The notes beneath the pieces are model-generated. The model worked only from the letters and a program-made list of their open reading frames with translations. It did not search any database and was not told the DNA's origin. A stretch of 10,959 nt of DNA from Syntrophales bacterium (GTDB lineage Bacteria; Desulfobacterota; Syntrophia; Syntrophales; UBA2210): contig JALNXD010000069.1 in assembly GCA_023230565.1 (NCBI GenBank), forward strand, positions 1 through 10,959, given 5' to 3'. The stretch's first letter is position 1; each line of letters opens with the position of its first letter. This document shows positions 1 to 6,971 of this stretch, in pieces. The position numbers and the translations under genes are program-made.

Positions 1-40
1 CGGATCGGTCTCGAATAGGTATTTCTAAAAAATCGGGCAT
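1..40 (-). other. Possible 5' end of a further minus-strand reading frame at the left edge
   Basis: After the hisH stop, one minus-strand frame stays open to the window edge. Its first ATG is at 40 (MPDFLEIPIRDRS). The same frame is open back to a stop overlapping the hisH 3' end, so coding could also begin upstream of that ATG. An AGGAGA lies about 35 bases before the ATG, too far to be its ribosome binding site. The stretch is too short to identify and does not resemble WbuX, the gene one would expect next. It may be the next gene, the other side of a recombination junction, or chance. Confidence 0.2.
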
Positions 41-71
41 AAAACCGGGTTTAATGAAAATTGTCTGTTGT

Positions 72-539
72 TCAAAGGTCTCCTATTGAATCAAGCAGCG
101 TACCGTACCATTGCTGAGAATTATTTTCCGATTTGAAAATCTGATTCCAACCTATCTGAGGTACTTTCAATAGGCGTTCTTTTTCCTTCGGTGCATCGAA
201 TCGCTCGACCGGACCTTCTATAATACCAAGACCTTTGTGATGACCAAATTCATAACTCTCGGTCATCATTAATTGCATTCCAAGACAAATTCCAACCAAT
301 GGTTTGGAGGATTCAGAAATGAAACGCAGGACACTCACCAAATCCAGGCGTTGCAACGCCGACATGGCATCACCAAAGGCGCCAACCCCTGGTAAAATTA
401 CAGCTTCTGCATCTAGAATGTCCTTCTTGGAACTTGTTATGATTGAATTCAGTCCGACAATAGTGCATGCCTGCGCGATGCTGAAAAGGTTGCCCAATCC
501 ATAATCCACAATTGCAACCCGCGGTGAAGGATCAGCCAT
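72..539 (-). pseudogene. hisH: HisH-like glutamine amidotransferase, C-terminally truncated
   Basis: Class I glutaminase paralogue (WbuY type) that should pair with the neighbouring HisF to release ammonia from glutamine. The N-terminal two thirds look intact: VAIVDYGLGN (8-17), the oxyanion segment PGVGAFGDAM (50-59), the nucleophile Cys85 in GICLGMQL (83-90), GLGIIEGPVERF (103-114), and KVPQIGWN (125-132). The protein then ends at residue 155 with a TGA. HisH proteins are about 200 residues, and the missing part should contain the YFVHSY-like segment and the His and Glu of the Cys-His-Glu triad. None of the three minus-strand frames in the 71 bases left of the stop shows these motifs, so one inserted or deleted base cannot explain the loss. 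The glutaminase is therefore predicted to be inactive. A recombination or insertion junction near 72-85 is the likely cause. It overlaps hisF by 8 bases. Confidence 0.75.
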
Positions 540-1431
540 TCTTTACCTTACTGCATGTCTGGTGAAACATCGGCTTCTCCAGGAAACTACGGCAGGCAAT
601 GCCCCTGTCTGACAAAAAAGATTTGATTTGATCGATACTGGCATCCTGAATTTTCGAAAATACCTTGCCTTGTTTCAGGAACTCAATGTTTCCTTCTTTT
701 GTATAATCACCACTGGTTGTGCCGTTGGTGCGAATAAGGTTATAGTGCAAAATTGAAGCTAATGCGACAGCTTCCGCTTTTCCATGGATAATTACGTCGT
801 ATATGTCGCTTATCTTTCCAGCTCCACCACCGGCTATAACCGGAACTGAAACAAGTTCAGCAATTCGACTGATAAGTTCCTTATCAAACCCATTTCCGGT
901 TCCTTCCCTGTTGATTGAGGTAATCATCAACTCGCCTGCACCCAACTCAACGGCCCGAACCGCCCATTTAAAAACATCAATATCCGTTCGATCCCGACCG
1001 TAGTTCACGCAGGCTTCATATGTGCCGTCTGTGTTCCTGATTGCTTCGATAGATACAACGATTGTCGAAGAACCAAACGTACGTGAGGCCTCTTTGATTA
1101 AATCAGGATAGGCGATCACGGCTGTGTTAAGAGAGATCTTATCGGCACCGGCACGAAGAACAGCTCTAATATCATCCAAGCTGCGCAGACCGCCTCCAAC
1201 TGTCAAAGGTATGAAAATTTCACGAGCCGTCTTTTCTATGATTTCTAAGAGGCTGTTACGACCATAAAGACTTGCAACTGCGTCCATATAAATCAGTTCG
1301 TCAGCGCCATTTTCATAATAGTAGCGGGCAAAACGTTCGGGTTTCCCAAGCACTCGCAATCCTTCAAAAGAGATGCCTTTGACAAGATTTGGTCCTTTAA
1401 TGTCCAGGCGAGGAATTATACGAATATTCAT
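532..1431 (-). CDS. hisF: HisF-like cyclase subunit of a sugar-amidation system (WbuZ type)
   Basis: HisF paralogue of the type found in O-antigen and flagellar glycan loci. With a HisH glutaminase it is thought to deliver ammonia to a WbpG/WbuX/PseA-type enzyme that turns an acetamido into an acetamidino group. The (beta/alpha)8 barrel is recognisable from IPRLDIKG with Asp10, TVGGGLRS (78-85), GADKISLNTAVI (95-106), VVSIEA (125-130), TSINREGTGNGFD (171-183) and VIAGGGAGKISDI (198-210). Against histidine-pathway HisF, the second catalytic Asp (Asp130 of Thermotoga HisF) is Glu129, and Asp176 aligns with Asn174. At 299 residues it is longer than a typical HisF of about 255, with extra sequence around 232-264 and after 280. 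The only possible ATG is at 1431, since an in-frame stop lies just upstream. The gene overlaps hisH by 8 bases. A role in histidine synthesis is unlikely. Confidence 0.86.
   Translation of the reverse strand: MNIRIIPRLDIKGPNLVKGISFEGLRVLGKPERFARYYYENGADELIYMDAVASLYGRNSLLEIIEKTAREIFIPLTVGGGLRSLDDIRAVLRAGADKISLNTAVIAYPDLIKEASRTFGSSTIVVSIEAIRNTDGTYEACVNYGRDRTDIDVFKWAVRAVELGAGELMITSINREGTGNGFDKELISRIAELVSVPVIAGGGAGKISDIYDVIIHGKAEAVALASILHYNLIRTNGTTSGDYTKEGNIEFLKQGKVFSKIQDASIDQIKSFLSDRGIACRSFLEKPMFHQTCSKVKNG
545..550 (-). promoter_or_regulatory. Ribosome binding site of hisH
   Basis: On the minus strand this reads TAAGGT, 5 bases before the hisH ATG at 539. It supports that start, which lies inside the last codons of hisF. 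Confidence 0.5.
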
Positions 1432-1634
1432 ATTATGAAAGTATGTTTTTTCTCATTTCATTCTGACAACACATAGAAATAATGTCGGTATTCCTGATTC
1501 TGAAATCGTGCTAATACTAATATGTCCTTTTAAACTAATTTCATGTCCAATAGAGCATCTGTGCTGCAATTGCGCGCATAAAATCGAGCGCTACTGAAGT
1601 GTTTTTTGAGAATTTTACATTTGCCGGTAAAATT
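1432..1634. other. 203-base intergenic gap between ptmA and hisF
   Basis: This is the longest noncoding stretch in the window and it separates the leg block from hisF/hisH. It holds the small AT-rich hairpin next to the ptmA stop and otherwise AT-rich sequence. I see no tRNA, no convincing U-tracted terminator and no clear -35/-10 pair. The minus-strand bases upstream of the hisF ATG lack a good Shine-Dalgarno sequence. A start-less open stretch of about 33 codons (1541 to about 1640, minus strand) ends in MRAIAAQMLYWT. I cannot assign it. The gap could hold a secondary promoter for the amidation pair or the scar of a lost gene. Confidence 0.5.
1611..1634. repeat. 8-bp inverted repeat immediately after the ptmA stop
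   Basis: AATTTTAC (1611-1618) and GTAAAATT (1627-1634) are perfect reverse complements around an 8-base loop and abut the ptmA stop codon. Read in the transcription direction, the hairpin is followed by an A-rich stretch (CTCAAAAAAC), not a U-tract. It is therefore not a canonical intrinsic terminator, although it might protect or pause the transcript. Confidence 0.4.
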
Positions 1635-2462
1635 TCACCAGGTATTCAAGCCCCCATCCACAATGATGTTCTGCCCCGTGACGTAACTTGATGCATCAGA
1701 GGCCAGATATAGCAATGCCCCGACCATTTCGTATGCGTGGGCCATTCTGTTCATAGGGATACGGGCTGAATAGAGACGCTTGAATTCATCATTTTGCCCG
1801 CTTTCAGTGCCGCCCGGTGTTAATGTATTGACTCGAATTCCCTTATCGGCCCAATACGTTGCCAGATATTTCGTCAGTCCGATTACTGCCGCTTTCGATG
1901 CCGTGTACACCGCCGGTGTATTTATTTTTCTCCCAAGGTAGAAAGAACCTTCATATATTCGATGATCGGGTGCCATTACTCCATAAATTGAAGCGGTCTG
2001 AATTATGCTGCCTCCTTTGCCCTGCGCGATCATCTGTTTTCCCACTGACTGGGCAACCAAAAACATACCCTCAAGATTTACCGACATTATTTGCCGCCAC
2101 TGACCCAGACTGTATTGCTCGAACGGAGCAAAAAAAGCATCTAAATCGTCCGATTTCCCCGCCGCATTATTGTGAAGGATGTTAATTTCCCCGAACTTTT
2201 CAACAATTTCCTTCAGCATTGTCGTAACCGAAGACAGATTTGATACGTCACATCCGACTCCGATATGACTGCCTCCGTATCGGTCAGTCAAGGATTTTGC
2301 GAATTCTAACGCCTCTGATTCCTGCACATCAACTACGGCGACTGTGGCACCTGATTCGGCGAGCCCTGCACAGAAGTGCCTGCCGAGAATACCGGCCCCT
2401 CCCGTAACGACAGCTTTTTTCCCCGATAAGTCAAATAGGCCGCGGTATGAGATCTGGTTCAT
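1635..2462 (-). CDS. ptmA: Short-chain dehydrogenase/reductase, PtmA-like
   Basis: Classical SDR of 275 residues, similar in type and position to PtmA of Campylobacter flagellar glycosylation loci. The chemistry in this locus is not established. Visible landmarks are the cofactor motif TGGAGILG (20-27), acidic Asp45 after the second strand (VAVVDV, suggesting NAD preference), CDVSN (71-75), NNAAG (98-102), Asn129, catalytic Ser158 (QTASIYG) and Tyr186-x-x-x-Lys190 (YTASK), and a C-terminal VTGQNIIVDGG (261-271). All four residues of the Asn-Ser-Tyr-Lys tetrad are present, so the enzyme should be active. It starts in an ATGA overlap with legF and has a strong GAGGAGA site upstream. It is the last gene of the tightly packed leg block, since 203 noncoding bases follow. 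Confidence 0.88.
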   Translation of the reverse strand: MNQISYRGLFDLSGKKAVVTGGAGILGRHFCAGLAESGATVAVVDVQESEALEFAKSLTDRYGGSHIGVGCDVSNLSSVTTMLKEIVEKFGEINILHNNAAGKSDDLDAFFAPFEQYSLGQWRQIMSVNLEGMFLVAQSVGKQMIAQGKGGSIIQTASIYGVMAPDHRIYEGSFYLGRKINTPAVYTASKAAVIGLTKYLATYWADKGIRVNTLTPGGTESGQNDEFKRLYSARIPMNRMAHAYEMVGALLYLASDASSYVTGQNIIVDGGLNTW

Positions 2463-3160
2463 TGAGCGTTTCGTCTCCTCAGTATGAGTTCAACAATGTC
2501 AAAATCGAGCTCCGAATCTATATCAACTGAACGCTCTGCCGGCATGACAAAAAGCCTTGTCTTGTCATTGAAAATCGTAGGATAGTCAAATAAGGCGGAT
2601 CGCTTCCATACATAAATCGATGCATTCATATCAAAACATCGCGGCGAATCCTGGCGGCGAACCACAGGATTATCCAACGGTTTGGAAAGTTTTACGACCT
2701 CATCCTTATCGAGTTCTACCAGATTGAAGTAGGGCGAACGCCGTGCCGGTGCAGCGGTAATAATGTTCGATGCGCCGGTGCGCTCTAGTAAATCAACGGC
2801 ACCGTGTATATCCTCAATTAAGCGTAAGGGGGAAGTGGCATCCAAATCGACTATGATATCAAATAAATTGCCAAAATAGCTTTCAGCTTGCGTCACGCAA
2901 TGACGTATCGCGGGCAATTTGGCAGCATTGTCCGTCGCAAGTTCCTGCGGGCGTGCAATCAACAGATCGGCGCCGTATTTGCCTGCAACATCAAGGATTT
3001 CATCCGAATCGCTGCTCACCGCAATTAAATCAAAAAGTCCGCTTTCGCGCGCCTGTTCGATGCTGAACGCAATTAACGGCCTGCCTTTCAAATTACGCAG
3101 ATTCTTGTTTTTTATTCCTTTGGACCCTCCTCTCGCACACACGGTACATAATCGATTCAT
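2459..3160 (-). CDS. legF: CMP-legionaminic acid synthetase (NeuA/PtmB-type cytidylyltransferase)
   Basis: Transfers CMP from CTP to the nonulosonic acid, making the activated donor for glycosyltransferases. Starting at the ATG at 3160, the protein has 233 residues. This start gives an ATGA overlap with ptmF and puts the CTP-binding P-loop at the N-terminus. A longer in-frame reading to 3289 lies inside ptmF and adds 43 unrelated residues. Motifs are ARGGSKGIKNKN (9-20), PLIAFSIEQA (28-37), VSSDSDEI (48-55), VDLDATSPLR (104-113), RRQDSPRCFDMNASIYV (168-184), and the metal-binding SVDIDSELDFDIVE (211-224). The stop overlaps the ptmA start. Members acting on Neu5Ac, legionaminate and pseudaminate are related, so specificity is taken from the operon. 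LegB, LegC and PtmA/PtmF neighbours favour legionaminate. Confidence 0.92.
   Translation of the reverse strand: MNRLCTVCARGGSKGIKNKNLRNLKGRPLIAFSIEQARESGLFDLIAVSSDSDEILDVAGKYGADLLIARPQELATDNAAKLPAIRHCVTQAESYFGNLFDIIVDLDATSPLRLIEDIHGAVDLLERTGASNIITAAPARRSPYFNLVELDKDEVVKLSKPLDNPVVRRQDSPRCFDMNASIYVWKRSALFDYPTIFNDKTRLFVMPAERSVDIDSELDFDIVELILRRRNAQ
2474..2480 (-). promoter_or_regulatory. Ribosome binding site of ptmA inside the legF 3' end
   Basis: On the minus strand this reads GAGGAGA, 11 bases before the ptmA ATG at 2462. It is the strongest Shine-Dalgarno match I noticed in the window. It lies within the last codons of legF and supports efficient initiation of ptmA despite the 4-base overlap. 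Confidence 0.6.
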
Positions 3161-4074
3161 CGTTCTACCCAGCAATTCATATATATCGCTTTTTCCGCAG
3201 CTTTGATCGTATAGACGGTTTCCAGGGCTTCTTCGGCAGTGCAAAGCTCTTTGCTGCGCCCTTCCAAAATGCATTGATGCTGCCTGCAATACGTGTCATC
3301 CCGGTTTACGGCAAATACTTCGGGTGAATTATTTATTGAAAATGTGTTATTGATCAAATCGGCTTTCACCGTGTGCCGATCGCTATTCATTATAATTTCC
3401 CTGCGTGGAATTCGATCGAGATAATTCATGTGAATGGAAACAAGCGGGCAATGCAATGTTTCCATTAGAAGGGAACAGGCATCTTCTGTTTCAATATCAA
3501 GGGTACTGAAATGCCCTCCCATTGCTGTCAGGCGGAGCCATTGCCCAAAAAGCCAATAGACGTAATCCAGTTCGTGGCTGAGGTCCCTCAATACGCCTCC
3601 GCCCTCATTTTTTTTTGCTGAATAGCTTCTGCTGTAGTCCCTTCCGGGCCGCCACTCAGGCAGGTAAGAACCTGCATAGATATCGGCAGTGATCGGCTTT
3701 ATCGATGTGCTGCTCATAAATTTTTTCAGCCGCACAAGCACGGGGTGGAAACGAAGATTGTAGGCAACGGCAAAAAGAGAAAAATCATTGGCGGGCAAAT
3801 CAGCGGGAGTCTCAAAAAGAGGTTTTTCGACAAGAAGATATCCGTTAAAACCATATTCCGCCAAAGCTTTGATTGTGTCAAAGTGCTCACTGGTTCGATT
3901 TGCCACGACAACATATTCGGGATGAAATGAGTGCAAAGCAGTTGGTATATCATTGAAACAGGGATTAAAATCAATGATACGGCGGCTCATGACCGCCACA
4001 TGACATCCTAGCTTTTCAAGTATGTTCGCATGGCGTAACCCGATAGAGCCATACCCTATTACCAGAGCTTTCAT
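3157..4074 (-). CDS. ptmF: Gfo/Idh/MocA-family oxidoreductase, PtmF-like
   Basis: NAD(P)-dependent sugar oxidoreductase of the type found beside legF in Campylobacter flagellar legionaminic acid loci. Its exact reaction here is not known. The 305-residue protein has an N-terminal Rossmann domain with GYGSIGLRH at 7-15, the family's EKP motif at 83-85 (LVEKPLFE), and GGGVLRDLSHELDYVYWLFG at 158-177. That last motif supplies the conserved Asp and His of the active site. I chose the ATG at 4074, which puts the nucleotide-binding motif right at the N-terminus; a TTG three codons upstream is possible. Its stop overlaps the legF start (ATGA), so the two are probably translated together. An A9 tract lies in the coding strand at 3608-3616. 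The family is certain, the ptmF assignment is contextual and the substrate is unknown. Confidence 0.82.
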   Translation of the reverse strand: MKALVIGYGSIGLRHANILEKLGCHVAVMSRRIIDFNPCFNDIPTALHSFHPEYVVVANRTSEHFDTIKALAEYGFNGYLLVEKPLFETPADLPANDFSLFAVAYNLRFHPVLVRLKKFMSSTSIKPITADIYAGSYLPEWRPGRDYSRSYSAKKNEGGGVLRDLSHELDYVYWLFGQWLRLTAMGGHFSTLDIETEDACSLLMETLHCPLVSIHMNYLDRIPRREIIMNSDRHTVKADLINNTFSINNSPEVFAVNRDDTYCRQHQCILEGRSKELCTAEEALETVYTIKAAEKAIYMNCWVER

Positions 4075-4132
4075 GTCAGTCAATGCTCATCGCGTTGATT
4101 CCAAGATCTGCAGAATACCGGCAATGTGGAAT

Positions 4133-5302
4133 TTAAAAGCCACTTTCATCTCTTACATCGTAAAAAATTTTTTTCAGGATATTGTCAAGGTTGATCTCTT
4201 TTACATGCTTTTTAATTTTCAAAGCGGCGCCACCTTCCCCGTAGGGATTTTTTACGTTTTTCAGCAATGACTGAAATCGAATTGAATAGAGCTTCTCAAC
4301 TGCCGCACGAATAGCTTCTTTCTTCGGGTCACAATCAATGACACTTTCGGCCTTAATCCTTCCCTTCTGACGATCCCCTACATTTACCGTACCTATTTTG
4401 AATGTCGGTGCTTCAAGAATTCCACTGGATGAATTTCCAATGACACCGTCGACAAACTGCAAAGACGACAGATATCGAAGCTGGCCCAGATTTGCGAAGG
4501 CAACCGCATTATTATTTTTTTTTACATACTCAGCGATCATTTTGATGATTATGCGCCCGTCAGTATCGGCATTGGGGTTGGTAAAAATCAGTTTTGTGTC
4601 TTCGAGCTGATCCAGTGCCTCAAGCAACTGTTTGAATTGATCTTCAGATTTCTTTTTTTCGAGAGTAACGGGGTGATAGGTAACTAATAAATTTTTTTCT
4701 CCCAGTTTGAAATCTATTGCCCTTTCAAAAGAATTACGATCCAAAAGCTTCAAATTTTTTATATTGTCGACACCTAACCCCCCCACATTTATCACGGTGT
4801 CAGGATGCTCACCCAATTGAATAACGCGCCTTCTGTATTCAGCTGTGGCGGTAAAATGCAGGTGGCTCATCTTTGTAATTGAATGGCGAAACGCTTCATC
4901 CACTGCGCCTTGAGTAGTTTCACCGCCATGTATGTGTGCCAACGGAATACGGGCAATGCACGCCGCGGCCGACGCACAGAAAGTTTCAAATCTGTCTCCG
5001 AGCAGAATGACAAGATCAGGCTTTAATTCTTCATAGGCATCTGCGAATCCGATCATACCGACACCCATCGACTTTGAAACCCCCACCGACGTATCCGATG
5101 AAAGAAGCATCTCTATCTTTTTGTCGATTGAAAAACCATCCTCTTCTATCTGGCGGTATGTGAGACCAAACTCCGGCGACAGATGCATACAGGTTGAAAT
5201 AATTTGGAGCCGCAAATCCGTATCTGCATTAATTTCTTTCATCAATCCGCGCAGCAGACCGTATTCTGCCCTGCTGCCTGTTACAATGCATATTTTACGC
5301 AT
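4133..5302 (-). CDS. legG: Hydrolysing NDP-sugar 2-epimerase (NeuC/LegG family)
   Basis: Predicted to epimerise C2 of the diacetamido-trideoxy nucleotide sugar and release the nucleotide, giving the free hexose for LegI. The 389 residues from the ATG at 5302 fit NeuC proteins. An alternative GTG at 5323 would add seven residues and overlap the legI stop. Visible family features are VTGSRAEYGLL (7-17), VILLGDRFETF (98-108) with Asp103, HIHGGETTQGAVDEAFRHS (123-141) with Glu127 and Glu136, VTYHPVT with His210, TNPNADTDGR (241-250), and GNSSSGILEAPTF (289-301), which contacts the nucleotide phosphates. The HGGE form instead of the WecB VEAGLR form separates it from the wecB product here. An A9 run in its coding strand (4515-4523) is a possible slippage site. 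Legionaminic specificity is inferred from context. Confidence 0.92.
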   Translation of the reverse strand: MRKICIVTGSRAEYGLLRGLMKEINADTDLRLQIISTCMHLSPEFGLTYRQIEEDGFSIDKKIEMLLSSDTSVGVSKSMGVGMIGFADAYEELKPDLVILLGDRFETFCASAAACIARIPLAHIHGGETTQGAVDEAFRHSITKMSHLHFTATAEYRRRVIQLGEHPDTVINVGGLGVDNIKNLKLLDRNSFERAIDFKLGEKNLLVTYHPVTLEKKKSEDQFKQLLEALDQLEDTKLIFTNPNADTDGRIIIKMIAEYVKKNNNAVAFANLGQLRYLSSLQFVDGVIGNSSSGILEAPTFKIGTVNVGDRQKGRIKAESVIDCDPKKEAIRAAVEKLYSIRFQSLLKNVKNPYGEGGAALKIKKHVKEINLDNILKKIFYDVRDESGF

Positions 5303-5308
5303 CTTCTG

Positions 5309-5314
5309 CCTTTT
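5309..5314 (-). promoter_or_regulatory. Ribosome binding site that favours the ATG start of legG
   Basis: On the minus strand this reads AAAAGG, 6 bases before the ATG at 5302. It supports starting legG there. The upstream GTG at 5323 overlaps the legI stop (GTGA) and would add seven basic residues (MRAKRQK) that are not needed by the fold. Confidence 0.5.
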
Positions 5315-5319
5315 CGCCC

Positions 5320-6327
5320 TCACAATTCAACCAGTTCGTCGGCATGATACTCTCTATCAGACTTGCGTCCTATGACTTCATCCCAACGCATAGGACTGAC
5401 ACCGTTTCCCGGTCGCTTCACCGTCAGATTTTCTTCTGTAAAAAATTCACCCTTCAGAATGTTCCTTGATGCCACGATGCTTTTTCTGGCAGCTTCTTTA
5501 TTTTTAAGTTCAGAAGGTGACGGCTTTTTAATTCCGTCTCCAAGTGCATATTCAATATTTCGAATAGCCTGAATCATAGCTTGCAATTCATACGGCTCAA
5601 GAGAAGCCGGGTGATCCGGGCCCTCCATATGTTTATCAAGGGTAAAGTGTTTTTCAATCACCTGTGCGCCAAGTGCAACTGCCGCAATAGCCGCTTCGAT
5701 ACCCGGCGTATGATCGGAATATCCTACTTGAATGCCTGGAAATGCCGCTTCAATTGTTTTTATGGCGCGCAGATTTGCATATTTAAATGGTGCCGGGTAT
5801 TCAGTATTACAATGCAAAACGGTTATATTATTGATCACCGTTCCCGATTCCACAAGTATGTTCAATGCATCTTCTATTTCGCCAAGATCAGCCATCCCCG
5901 TTGAAAGAAGAATCTGTTTTCTTAACATTCCAATCTTCCTGAGGTATGGCAAGTTGGTAATTTCACCTGATGGAATTTTGAATATCTCCAGGCCAAGTTT
6001 GTTCAGCAAATCAATGCTGTCAAGATCAAAGGGGGTTGAAAGAAACCGGATGCCTCTGGAGATGCTGTATGCAATCAACTCTTCGTGAGCTGCTTCACCA
6101 AGTTCCAGCTTGCGGATCATATCGAGTTGACTGCCTGATACGCCTGTCGCACGCTTTTGATATTCAGCCTTTTGCGCATAGAAAGAAACAACTTTTTCAG
6201 CAATGAAGGTTTGAAACTTGACTGCATCAGCACCGGCATGCGCGGCGATGTCAATGAGTTTTTTGGCAGTCTCAATGCTGCCGTTATGATTCACACCTGC
6301 TTCTGCAATGATTAAGGCATGTTTCAT
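5320..6327 (-). CDS. legI: N,N'-diacetyllegionaminic acid synthase (NeuB family)
   Basis: Condenses phosphoenolpyruvate with the free 2,4-diacetamido-2,4,6-trideoxymannose-type sugar from LegG, forming the nine-carbon acid. The 335 residues make a full NeuB protein, a TIM barrel followed by an SAF (antifreeze-like) domain from about 278. Family motifs are IAEAGVNHNG (7-16), DAVKFQTF (34-41), FLSTPFD (95-101), KIPSGEITN (117-125), HCNTEYPAP (172-180), GYSDHTPG (202-209) and EKHFTLDKHMEGPDHPASLE (225-244). The SAF domain carries RPGNGVSPM (305-313), where the family's substrate-binding Arg lies. The start overlaps the neuD stop (ATGA) and the stop overlaps a possible GTG start of legG. Assignment to legionaminic rather than sialic or pseudaminic acid relies on the legB/legC/ptm neighbours. 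Confidence 0.94.
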   Translation of the reverse strand: MKHALIIAEAGVNHNGSIETAKKLIDIAAHAGADAVKFQTFIAEKVVSFYAQKAEYQKRATGVSGSQLDMIRKLELGEAAHEELIAYSISRGIRFLSTPFDLDSIDLLNKLGLEIFKIPSGEITNLPYLRKIGMLRKQILLSTGMADLGEIEDALNILVESGTVINNITVLHCNTEYPAPFKYANLRAIKTIEAAFPGIQVGYSDHTPGIEAAIAAVALGAQVIEKHFTLDKHMEGPDHPASLEPYELQAMIQAIRNIEYALGDGIKKPSPSELKNKEAARKSIVASRNILKGEFFTEENLTVKRPGNGVSPMRWDEVIGRKSDREYHADELVEL

Positions 6328-6938
6328 GATTTCTTAATTGATGACGCCGGAATATCTCTGATTACAGTAACTCCGCAACCGACTACGGAATTATTGCCGA
6401 TTGTAAGATATTCTTTGCTTACGGAATTGCTGCCAAAAAAGGTCCCATTCCCGATATTGACACCTCCATTGACCACCGCACCAGTCGAGATATGGCAGTT
6501 ATCCCCTATCACAGCATCGTGCTCAATTACGGCTTTCGAATTGATAATGCAGTTTTTGCCAATCCTTGCGCCGGCGTTTACAAATGCGTAATGCATTATG
6601 ATTGTCCCCTCTTCGACTTTCGCATGTCTGGAAACATATGCCGAAGGTGATACAATTACAGGAAGAATTCCTCCTAACCTCTTCACATCCTTGAAAAGAA
6701 TCCTTCTTTTTTCCGCACTTTTTATCTGTCCGAAGGTAATGAGATAATTTTTAAAATCTTTCCTTAAATCAGGGAGATCCTCATCTGTCCCTATAATTCT
6801 GTACCCAAGAACTGTGTGACGAAGCTTTTCCGGCACATCTACAATTCCGGCAATCTGATATTTATCTTCTTGCTCCAATACGTCAATGCAAGATTTACAA
6901 TGCCCTCCACCACCTATTAAAAGAATCTTTTCCTTCAT
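6324..6938 (-). CDS. neuD: NeuD/PglD-type sugar O/N-acyltransferase (LegH role)
   Basis: Likely acetylates the 4-amino group made by LegC, using acetyl-CoA, to give the 2,4-diacetamido-2,4,6-trideoxy nucleotide sugar. The 204-residue protein shows the two-domain PglD/NeuD architecture. It has an N-terminal Rossmann-like sugar-nucleotide-binding domain with a glycine-rich GGGGHCKS motif at 9-16. It also has a C-terminal left-handed beta-helix of hexapeptide repeats from about 105 to 195 (for example IGKNCI, IGDNCH, IGNGTF, IGNNSV). The catalytic base of PglD is a His; IEHDAVIGD places it at His140 with Glu139 beside it. The stop overlaps the legI start in an ATGA. Position in the operon and fold support the LegH role. 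Acyl specificity (acetyl or another group) cannot be read from the sequence. Confidence 0.9.
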   Translation of the reverse strand: MKEKILLIGGGGHCKSCIDVLEQEDKYQIAGIVDVPEKLRHTVLGYRIIGTDEDLPDLRKDFKNYLITFGQIKSAEKRRILFKDVKRLGGILPVIVSPSAYVSRHAKVEEGTIIMHYAFVNAGARIGKNCIINSKAVIEHDAVIGDNCHISTGAVVNGGVNIGNGTFFGSNSVSKEYLTIGNNSVVGCGVTVIRDIPASSIKKS

Positions 6939-6971
6939 TTCCGGTTACTATCTGCTACACTAACTAAATTA

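Noticed and set aside
532..1431. hisF/hisH as part of a histidine biosynthesis operon
   Set aside because: No other his genes are present, the catalytic acid is changed, and the neighbours are nonulosonic acid genes. The accessory amidation role fits better.
1611..1634. Intrinsic terminator after ptmA
   Set aside because: The stem is only 8 bp and AT-rich, and the following minus-strand sequence is A-rich rather than a U-tract.
1541..1640. Small protein in the ptmA-hisF gap
   Set aside because: The open stretch of about 33 codons has no good start near its beginning and no ribosome binding site, and at this length it can arise by chance.
3161..3289. N-terminal extension of legF to a start at 3289
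   Set aside because: It lies entirely inside ptmF in another frame, adds residues with no family similarity, and the ATG at 3160 gives both the ATGA overlap and the normal cytidylyltransferase N-terminus.
4075..4083. TTG start for ptmF at 4083
   Set aside because: The ATG at 4074 places the Rossmann glycine motif at the usual distance from the N-terminus. The TTG adds only three residues and is not better supported.
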